From Pyrinomonadaceae bacterium (lineage in GTDB: Bacteria; Acidobacteriota; Blastocatellia; Pyrinomonadales; Pyrinomonadaceae), in the NCBI GenBank assembly GCA_014379075.1, contig JACMMN010000283.1, positions 1-12,616 of the forward strand: a stretch of DNA of 12,616 bases, given 5' to 3'. Below the pieces are notes generated by a model. That model was not told the origin of the DNA and did no database searches. It saw nothing but the letters and a program-made list of their open reading frames with translations. A program made the position numbers and the translations under genes. This document shows positions 1-5,454 of this stretch, one piece after another. The first letter of the stretch is position 1, and the number at the start of each line of letters is the position of its first letter.

Positions 1-792
1 TGCAATTTCAGGGAAGCGTTCGGTGATCAGATCTTCGCCGCGAGACCAGGCGAAAACTTCGTCCTTGCGTTTGATGACCTGCGCCCGGATGCCGTCCCAT
101 TTCCATTCCACCTGCCAGTCGGATGACGGACCGAGATCGTCCGGCGAAAAATCCATTTGATGGGCGAGGTGAAAAGGAAAAGGCCGGGCGATCGGCGTTT
201 CGTCAGTACCCATTTCCGGGTCGAGAAGCTGAGTGATAAACTCCGCCGTTGGCTCCCAGTCGCCCATCGCCCGGTGAGTGATAATATCCGAGGGAAGCTC
301 CGAAACCTGCGACAGCGCCCGAACCGCAAGTTGCTGCGACACGCCGACGCGAAAACTGCCGGATATTAGTTTGTTATATACGAGCCGCTGCGAATAATCC
401 ATTCGCGACCAGGCATCGAGGACTTCCGCCTTTTGCAGTTCGTCCGCGGCACCGCGCAGCGGCAGCAGTTTTTGTTCTACCAGAATATGCAGCGGCGTTT
501 CGTCGATATCCGTATTATTCGGCAGCAGAAGAGCGATGGTTTCGGCGCTGTCGCCGACCGTATCGCGCGATTCGAGATAAAGCCATTCCGGAATTCCGGC
601 CGCCTCGATCGCCCAAGCCCGCAGCTTTGCCGAGGGCACTATCTGGCGCGGCTTCCTTCCCGACAGGAAGTAAAATGCCCAAGCGGCATCTTCGTTTCCG
701 GCCTGCTCGAAGTAAGACCGAAGCGCCTCGACCTTTTCGTTGGTTTTATTAGTCTGGTCGAGCTCGGTGTATAGTTCGGTAAATAGCTTCAT
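1..792 (-). CDS. ATP-dependent DNA ligase, bacterial Exo/Lig/MPE/Lhr-cluster type (3' part outside window)
   Basis: Seals DNA nicks through a covalent lysyl-AMP intermediate. The frame is open from an ATG at 792-790 to base 1, giving 264 residues. Family members run to roughly 500-600 residues, so the rest of the nucleotidyltransferase domain and the OB-fold domain lie beyond the window. Residues 1 to about 200 form the helical DNA-binding domain, including the typical 'SGSFRVGVSQ' stretch. Adenylation motif I is 'EWKWDGIRAQ', with the nucleophilic lysine at residue 231 (bases 100-102), followed by 'FAWSRGEDL' (motif Ia-like). The exonuclease gene lies 57 bases upstream on the same strand, so the two are probably co-transcribed. 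No strong Shine-Dalgarno precedes the ATG. This pairing is the signature of the TIGR04120-04123 repair cluster. The family call is from recognition of motifs and context; the partial state is caused by the window edge, not by a visible lesion. Confidence 0.93.
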   Translation of the reverse strand, partial: MKLFTELYTELDQTNKTNEKVEALRSYFEQAGNEDAAWAFYFLSGRKPRQIVPSAKLRAWAIEAAGIPEWLYLESRDTVGDSAETIALLLPNNTDIDETPLHILVEQKLLPLRGAADELQKAEVLDAWSRMDYSQRLVYNKLISGSFRVGVSQQLAVRALSQVSELPSDIITHRAMGDWEPTAEFITQLLDPEMGTDETPIARPFPFHLAHQMDFSPDDLGPSSDWQVEWKWDGIRAQVIKRKDEVFAWSRGEDLITERFPEIA

Positions 793-849
793 AAGAATTA
801 TTTACAGGGCTGATACGATGAAATGGATAAGAAACCGAAGGTCTAAGTC

Positions 850-1875
850 TTATCCTTGTTCAATTTCTTCTCCCTCCGAATGCTCATCCCCGACATATTG
901 CGTTTTCAGCGGCGTCGCGTTAAAGCCCGTTTCATTTAGATACCGAACGACTTCCTCCGAAAAACCGTGTGTCACATAGACAGTCTCGGCTTCAGAGCTT
1001 TCGATCGCCCGCAAGAGCTCCGGCCAATCGGCGTGGTCGGATAATACGAATCCGCGATCCACGGCTCGCTGCCGCCTCGCCCCGCGGACCATCATCCAGC
1101 CGGAAGCAAATCCGGTCGAATGGCTACCGAATCGTTTCATCCATGTCGAACCGTGGGAACCCGGCGGCGCGACGATCAGCGAACCAACAAAATCCTTTTT
1201 ATTCTCCACCGAGCCGACGTACTGCGTGTCGGGAAGAGCGATGCCCGTTTCGCGGTAGGCCTGCGTCAGCCGTTCAACCGCGCCGTGCGTGAAGATTTTC
1301 CCGATCGAACGGTCGATACCGTTCATCACCCGCTGCGACTTGCCGAGCGAATAAGCAAAAATGACCGACGCCTTCCCTTTCTCTTGATTCTTACGCCACC
1401 AGGTATTTATATCTTCAAAAATAAATTCCGTCGGCTGCCAGCGGTAGATCGGCAGCCCAAATGTCGCTTCGGTTATAAAGTGATGGCATTTTACAGGCTC
1501 GAACTGCGCGCAGGTCGCGTCCGGCATCAGCTTGTAATCGCCGGAACAAACCCAAACTTCCCCCGCGAATTCGACGCGGACTTGTGCCGAGCCGAGCACA
1601 TGTCCAGCGGGATAAAACGACACTTTTACACCGTTAATATCACTTATTTCACCGTATTTTTGAGTTGAAATATTGGCTTCGTCACCAAGACGTATGCGCG
1701 AAAGCCGCTCGCCTTCAAAAGGAACCAGATAGTATTCGTTGCCGCGATAGGTGTGGTCGGCGTGGGCATGCGTGAGAATGGCTTTCTTTACCGGCTTCCA
1801 CGGATCGATGTAAAAATCGCCTCGCTTGCAGTACAGCCCGCGGTCGGTAAGCGTGATGAGGCCGCTTTTCTTCAT
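850..1875 (-). CDS. Ligase-associated DNA exonuclease (metallo-beta-lactamase/beta-CASP fold)
   Basis: A predicted metal-dependent DNA nuclease of the ligase-associated family (TIGR04122). The 341 residues begin at ATG 1875-1873. The metal-binding HxHxDH motif is 'THAHADH' (H36, H38, D40, H41). Further ligands follow in the usual order: 'PAGHVLGSAQ' (H92), 'CSGDYK' (D113), 'SDHADW' (H281) and 'VTHG' (H303). The central 'FAYSLGKSQR' (about 173-182) is characteristic of the beta-CASP part. No signal peptide is seen, so it should act in the cytoplasm. Known relatives in the Exo/Lig/MPE/Lhr-Core cluster are linked to nucleic-acid repair. It is first of the visible pair and lies downstream of a terminator, so its own promoter should be within 1876-1933, although I could not find a convincing one. 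All key residues are present and nothing looks broken. Confidence 0.93.
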   Translation of the reverse strand: MKKSGLITLTDRGLYCKRGDFYIDPWKPVKKAILTHAHADHTYRGNEYYLVPFEGERLSRIRLGDEANISTQKYGEISDINGVKVSFYPAGHVLGSAQVRVEFAGEVWVCSGDYKLMPDATCAQFEPVKCHHFITEATFGLPIYRWQPTEFIFEDINTWWRKNQEKGKASVIFAYSLGKSQRVMNGIDRSIGKIFTHGAVERLTQAYRETGIALPDTQYVGSVENKKDFVGSLIVAPPGSHGSTWMKRFGSHSTGFASGWMMVRGARRQRAVDRGFVLSDHADWPELLRAIESSEAETVYVTHGFSEEVVRYLNETGFNATPLKTQYVGDEHSEGEEIEQG

Positions 1876-1933
1876 AATTACCAGTTTACAGCATCCACAA
1901 CCTCAAATCTAAGAAACTGGAAAATGGTGTCTA

Positions 1934-2010
1934 TAAAACAGTTTGCCCGCGAATAAGGCAAATTAGAATAGAAAAGTTTGTCTTTATTCGTTTATCCGCG
2001 GGCGAAACTG
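1934..2010 (-). terminator. Intrinsic terminator after the META-domain gene
   Basis: Long hairpin with outer arms CAGTTTGCCCGCG (1939-1951) and CGCGGGCGAAACTG (1997-2010), pairing over 13 bp with one bulged base. Inner segments AATAA/TTATT and CAAA/TTTG can extend the pairing. Read on the minus strand, the stem is followed at once by TGTTTTATAG, a U-rich tract. It starts 13 bases past the stop of the META gene (2024), which it should terminate, and precedes the exonuclease start at 1875. On the plus strand there is no T-run after the stem, so it is likely one-directional. Confidence 0.72.
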
Positions 2011-2023
2011 AATCCCAAGTTAG

Positions 2024-2821
2024 TTATTTGTTTACACCGCGAAGCGTCAAAAGCAAGTTCTGGTTGCGGTACAAAAATAATCTGCTGTCTTTTATATCGT
2101 ACCGATTCGTGTTCCGAAGTCCATCCAGAAACTCGCGCTCGACTGTCATTTTGCCGCCTTCCTCGCAAGCGCGCATTGTCGAAATGATCTCGGTTATTGC
2201 CAGCTTTTTATTTGCTGACCTATAACTTCCGCCGAAAACATTACAGCCCGAGTTGCCGCCAGCACTTGCCTTCTGCGAATCGAAAACCAAAAAGGCATCC
2301 TTTATCGCGGCGAATGTCTTTCGATTGCCTATTGACTCCAGCATCCATTTTTTGCTTTCAAGCACCTCAGCTTCCGGGTTGTCGGGCTGTTCAGGCTCTT
2401 GTTTGCCAGGCCCGTTAAATTTTAAGATCAGACGGCCGCGGCGGTCATAAAAGCTCAAAATATTTCCGGTTTGACGATACCTGACCACGTCGTCAAGTGC
2501 TTTTGTAAACGTATTTTCAGGAACACTTCCCGCCGGCATTTTGCACATCCGCTTCGTCATCCCAATGTTGGAAAAATCTATCCGGCTCGTGCGAACCGAA
2601 ACCGCTCCAAACATCCGGTTACAACCCGTATTGCCCGTAAATCTTGTACGCCCAATGTTGATCTCAAAATACGCCGCGGAATTCGCAACTCTTTTTCCGT
2701 AAGCCTCGGTTAGTTTCCACTGTGCAGTGCTGAGATAGTCGCCCTGAGCAAACGCTCCGCTACTCGTAAATACCGTGATCATGGCCAGAAGCACCAATGT
2801 TTTTATTTTAATATTCCTCAT
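2024..2821 (-). CDS. Secreted protein with two META (HslJ-like) domains
   Basis: A 265-residue exported protein. Residues 1-25 are a signal peptide (basic start, hydrophobic core, 'AFA' before Q26). Two META domains follow, at about 32-136 and 154-262, joined by a Pro/Glu-rich linker (about 138-152). Both carry the family's 'GCN' turn (66-68 and 192-194) and a later Cys in 'RMCK' / 'MRAC' (C93 and C219). The Cys-to-Cys distance is 26 residues in both, so the gene is an internal duplication and each domain may hold one disulfide. META domains occur in HslJ, linked to novobiocin resistance in E. coli, and in other envelope proteins; no enzymatic activity is established, and the role here is unknown. 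The start is supported by a GGGGAG Shine-Dalgarno at 2830-2825, three bases before the ATG. It is monocistronic: it has its own upstream region and a terminator behind it. Confidence 0.85.
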   Translation of the reverse strand: MRNIKIKTLVLLAMITVFTSSGAFAQGDYLSTAQWKLTEAYGKRVANSAAYFEINIGRTRFTGNTGCNRMFGAVSVRTSRIDFSNIGMTKRMCKMPAGSVPENTFTKALDDVVRYRQTGNILSFYDRRGRLILKFNGPGKQEPEQPDNPEAEVLESKKWMLESIGNRKTFAAIKDAFLVFDSQKASAGGNSGCNVFGGSYRSANKKLAITEIISTMRACEEGGKMTVEREFLDGLRNTNRYDIKDSRLFLYRNQNLLLTLRGVNK

Positions 2822-2854
2822 AATCTCCCCTTTTCCGTTCGTTTATTGTATTAA

Positions 2855-2883
2855 ATTATCACAGCCGCCCGGCAAAAATGCCG
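2855..2883 (-). promoter_or_regulatory. Candidate promoter of the META gene with overlapping palindrome
   Basis: On the minus strand TGTGATAAT (2863-2855) is an extended -10 (TGn plus GATAAT, 5/6 to consensus). It would start transcription near 2848, about 27 nt before the ATG. No good -35 is seen. Instead a perfect 5-bp inverted repeat, CGGCA-AAAA-TGCCG (2870-2883), occupies the place where the -35 would be, a position where a regulator could bind. A TACAAT at 2850-2845 is an alternative -10. Confidence 0.4.
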
Positions 2884-2965
2884 AAGTCGGCCTTAATTAA
2901 AGAACGAAGAATAAAATAATTTCTTGCACCTGGCTTCCTCTACTCTCGGAAGCGTCATCTAAAAT

Positions 2966-2996
2966 TTGAAACCTGGGATGTGGAATCTGTTATAAT
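2966..2996 (+). promoter_or_regulatory. Extended -10 promoter of the LecA-like secreted protein gene
   Basis: TGT-TATAAT (2988-2996) is a perfect extended -10. TTGAAA (2966-2971) is a reasonable -35 at a long spacing of 19 bp, tolerable with an extended -10. Transcription should start near 3003, leaving a leader of about 139 nt before the ATG at 3142. This placement makes it impossible for translation to begin at the in-frame upstream codon at 2980, which lies inside the promoter. Confidence 0.65.
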
Positions 2997-3053
2997 TCTT
3001 CGTGTTTGTCAGGCGAGAAAATTGCAACTTTCTAAGCTCTTTTCAGCATCAGT

Positions 3054-3091
3054 ATTTCGGCAAATTCGCCGCTCTCCCGAAATTGTTTTTG
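3054..3091 (+). terminator. Terminator-like hairpin in the leader (possible attenuator)
   Basis: ATTTCGG (3054-3060) pairs with CCGAAAT (3077-3083) across a 16-base loop, and TGTTTTTG (3084-3091) follows. The stem is only 7 bp and has three G-C pairs, so termination may be partial. A competing small hairpin, CGGC/GCCG, shares the 5' arm. The element lies between the promoter at 2966-2996 and the start at 3142, where it could attenuate transcription. No upstream reading frame with a regulatory codon run is apparent. Confidence 0.35.
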
Positions 3092-3141
3092 AATGGCCCT
3101 TTCGGTCCAAGCGCAAAGACGCGCAATTCGCGGAGGAAAAT

Positions 3142-3930
3142 ATGCTTCACAAAATCAGGATCACTCACTTAATATTGGCTTTCGGTCTAATGATATCGAT
3201 GTCGGCCACGGCCATCGCCGATACGATCCGTTTGAAGGACGGTAGCATAATTAAAGGAAAGATCGTCAGTTTCGGCGGGGGTAAATTCACCGTTTCCATC
3301 GGCGATGGATCGCGTTCCCGACAAATGTCATTTTCGTCAGCCGAGATCGATTCCATCCAGTTTGATTCACCGCGAACGACGCCCGAAATCGTCAACGCGG
3401 CTAGCCGAACGCCACCAACTACTGCAATAGAAGACGATAACGACGTTATTATGGATGAAGCGCCGCCAAAAACTATTCCGAGAGTGGTAACGACCGATAC
3501 CACGAAAGTAGACGTTCCGCGCGTGACGGTCAAAGCAAAAACCACGACTTCCGCCGCAAAACCGGTCGAAGTCGGTGTAAAAGTCCTCGCGGATAACACC
3601 GCGAACGGCTGGACAAACTCCGGTTGGGTCGTTAAAAAAGGCCAGAAAATCAGGATTACAGGTGACGGCGTGATCTCCATTGGCAGCGGTAAAACCGCGA
3701 CACCGTCAGGCCTTTCGGATTTGGAAGACGGCGGCAAACTCCTGAAAGGCGTGCCCACCGGAGCGCTGATCGCCGTAATCGGCGACGATAACAACGAATT
3801 CATCTACCTCGGCTCATCGCGTGAATTCATCGCCACCCGCGACGGTGCACTGTTCCTAGGTGTTAATGAGGGAAATCTCGGCGACAACTCGGGAGCATTC
3901 AATGTCCGCATAGAGATCGATCCGGCGTAG
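3142..3930 (+). CDS. Secreted protein with C-terminal LecA/PA-IL-like domain
   Basis: 262 residues from ATG 3142, which has a GGAGG Shine-Dalgarno at 3132-3136, five bases away. Residues 1-26 are a signal peptide ending 'AIA', then D27. Residues 27 to about 76 form a small beta-rich module starting 'IRLKDGSIIKGKI', a pattern common in exported acidobacterial and planctomycete proteins. A Thr/Pro-rich acidic linker spans about 77-140. The C-terminal 120 residues resemble the PA-IL (LecA) galactophilic lectin fold: 'NGWTNSGWVVKKGQKI', 'PTGALIAVIG', and the last strand pair 'LFLGVNEG' ... 'GDNSGAF' (D248, N249). This aligns with the LecA calcium/sugar site that ends in an N-N-S-G stretch. Whether calcium or sugar is bound here cannot be told. 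It is probably periplasmic, on the cell surface, or secreted. An upstream in-frame extension to 2980 is rejected because it overlaps the promoter. Confidence 0.8.
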   Translation: MLHKIRITHLILAFGLMISMSATAIADTIRLKDGSIIKGKIVSFGGGKFTVSIGDGSRSRQMSFSSAEIDSIQFDSPRTTPEIVNAASRTPPTTAIEDDNDVIMDEAPPKTIPRVVTTDTTKVDVPRVTVKAKTTTSAAKPVEVGVKVLADNTANGWTNSGWVVKKGQKIRITGDGVISIGSGKTATPSGLSDLEDGGKLLKGVPTGALIAVIGDDNNEFIYLGSSREFIATRDGALFLGVNEGNLGDNSGAFNVRIEIDPA

Positions 3931-3935
3931 GCTCT

Positions 3936-4008
3936 GACCGCGAGGGGCTTTCTTCTCGGTCGGCGCTTAAATACTTCCTTAAGGTCAGGCTTCAGCCGAC
4001 GGGTTTTC
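3936..4008 (+). terminator. Nested palindromes after the LecA-like gene (terminator or REP-like element)
   Basis: Two overlapping hairpins sit just past the stop at 3930. The first pairs GACC-gc-GAG (3936-3944) with CTCGGTC (3955-3961). The second has outer arms GTCGGC (3959-3964) and GCCGAC (3995-4000), with an inner stem CTTAA/TTAAG (3966-3970 and 3979-3983), and is followed by GGGTTTTCC. The two share bases 3959-3961, so only one can fully form at a time. This could end the upstream transcript. The style also resembles interspersed palindromic repeats, which only a genome-wide search could show. Confidence 0.4.
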
Positions 4009-4079
4009 CTTGATTAAAACCAACCAATAACGCAAAATTTGTATCTAATTCAGCAGAACTCTGTCTAAGGTACAAATTA

Positions 4080-5339
4080 ATGAAGAATGCCGTTTCGCGG
4101 ATCTCTCGCTTGCTTTCGTTTCTAATGATCTCGTTATTCGTGGTGTCGCCCGCCGCAATAGCTCAATCGCGCCCGCAAAGGCCTGCGCCGACCAAAGGTG
4201 ACGGCAAGAAAAACGAGCGTCCCAAGCCCAAAACAGCTGAGGACTTGAAGGCTGAAGAAGCGGAGAAAAAACGGCTCGAAGAAGAGAAAAATGCCGTGAT
4301 AGAAGAAGGCGTGGTAAAGGTCGACACGAATGTCGTCAACGTCGATGCCGTTGTTTTTAACAAAAAAACCGGACAGATAATCACTGGGCTAAAAAGAGAA
4401 AATTTCACCATCTTTGAGAACGGCATTCAGCAGCCTGTCGCAAGTTTTACCACCCCTGAATCGCCGATAACGGTCACTCTTGTACTCGAATACAGCAAGT
4501 GGAGCGAACTTTTCGGAAGCGCGAGCGGCGGATATTTCGAACCGGGCGTTTATGAAACGGTACGTCCGGTGGCTCAATTCTTGTCAACTTTTATCAAGCC
4601 CCCCGACGATTTTGCTTCAGTGATCGCATTCGACATAAGGCCCACGCCGATCACCGACTTTACCAACGACCCCGCGCGGATCCGGCAGACAATCGATCTG
4701 CTCCTGAAAAACAGGCCGGCGTTTCGCGAAAATAATCTGTTCGACGCCATCAAATTCTCGCTTGTCGGTGGCCGCGGGGATTCGGTAGTGCTGGAAAACT
4801 CCGAAGCGGAGAAAGCGGACTACGGTGGTATGGTTAGCGTCAAATCTAAACGCCGGGCGATCATACTCGTCGCATCAGGCATCGACACCTTTAGCAAGAT
4901 CAATTTCGACGACGCCAGGAAAGTCGTTCAGGCAGCGGGCATTCCTATCTATATCATCAGTACCGGAAATCTGTTTTATAAGAAGTACGAGGGCCAGCTC
5001 GGTGCAACTGATGGTCTAACGGGCATGCCCGGACGCCTGACATTTCTACAGGCAAAGAACCAGATGAACACGTTCGCGAAAGAATCTGGCGGAATGCATT
5101 TCGAAATGACCTTTGAAAGCGAAATCCCCGATTACCTGCGATCTATCAACGGCCTGCTTCGAAGCCAATACAGCCTCGCTTACGATCTTCCGGCGCCGCA
5201 CGAACCGGGCAAAAAATACAAATTGGAAGTCAAGGTCGACGTCGATGGTGACGGCGTGTCCGACGATAAGCAGTTTGTTGTCCAGCATCGCCCATTCGTA
5301 ATGACGCCAAAGGAAAAGGAATCGAAGAGTAAGAAATAG
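4080..5339 (+). CDS. Secreted VWFA-related protein, acidobacterial type (TIGR03436-like)
   Basis: 419 residues. Signal peptide 1-28 ('AIA' then Q29), then a Pro/Lys-rich and charged coiled-coil-like linker (about 30-72, 'EEAEKKRLEEEK'). The family's leading strand 'VDTNVVNVDAVV' (81-92) and 'FTIFENG' (109-115) follow. The VWA domain runs from about 130 to 370: 'TLVLEYSKWS' at the MIDAS position, 'NLFDAIKFSL', 'RRAIILVASGIDT', and a final 'SQYSLAYDLP'. The classical DxSxS is replaced by E137-Y-S139-K-W-S142, so metal-dependent adhesion may be weakened or lost. Near the C-terminus 'DVDGDGVSDD' (387-396) looks like a calcium-binding DxDxDG loop. The tail is Lys-rich. The molecular role of this family is unknown. 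The gene lies 149 bp downstream of the LecA-like gene, also on the plus strand. Only a weak AAGG at 4067-4070 serves as ribosome site. A weak promoter (TTGATT at 4010-4015, CAAAAT at 4033-4038) may precede it. Confidence 0.85.
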   Translation: MKNAVSRISRLLSFLMISLFVVSPAAIAQSRPQRPAPTKGDGKKNERPKPKTAEDLKAEEAEKKRLEEEKNAVIEEGVVKVDTNVVNVDAVVFNKKTGQIITGLKRENFTIFENGIQQPVASFTTPESPITVTLVLEYSKWSELFGSASGGYFEPGVYETVRPVAQFLSTFIKPPDDFASVIAFDIRPTPITDFTNDPARIRQTIDLLLKNRPAFRENNLFDAIKFSLVGGRGDSVVLENSEAEKADYGGMVSVKSKRRAIILVASGIDTFSKINFDDARKVVQAAGIPIYIISTGNLFYKKYEGQLGATDGLTGMPGRLTFLQAKNQMNTFAKESGGMHFEMTFESEIPDYLRSINGLLRSQYSLAYDLPAPHEPGKKYKLEVKVDVDGDGVSDDKQFVVQHRPFVMTPKEKESKSKK

Positions 5340-5387
5340 GCGCGATTTTATTAAATCGTCGTCAACTGACGCCCGTGAACCCTCGAT

Positions 5388-5418
5388 TATGCTATTCTAA
5401 TTGTTTGTGTATAGCATA
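5388..5418. promoter_or_regulatory. Inverted repeat upstream of the radical SAM gene
   Basis: TATGCTAT (5388-5395) and ATAGCATA (5411-5418) are perfect inverted 8-mers separated by 15 bases, in an AT-rich stretch ending 36 bases before the ATG at 5455. The same ATAGCATA half-site recurs at 10417-10424 in the glmM/transglycosylase intergenic region. Centre-to-centre spacing is 23 bp, roughly two helical turns, which would suit a dimeric regulator; alternatively it is simply AT-rich promoter DNA. Confidence 0.3.
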
Positions 5419-5454
5419 TATAGGACCGATCACTAACCATCGACCGCTGTTACG

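Noticed and set aside
1120..1668. 182-residue plus-strand frame over the exonuclease gene
   Set aside because: Lies across the catalytic motifs of the exonuclease on the other strand and has no recognisable features.
2980..3141. N-terminal extension of the LecA-like secreted protein to 2980
   Set aside because: It overlaps the TATAAT promoter at 2991-2996 and would bury the signal peptide; the ATG at 3142 has a GGAGG site and a proper signal peptide.
3165..3803. 212-residue open frame antisense to the LecA-like gene
   Set aside because: Low-complexity shadow of the sense gene; no ribosome site or motif.
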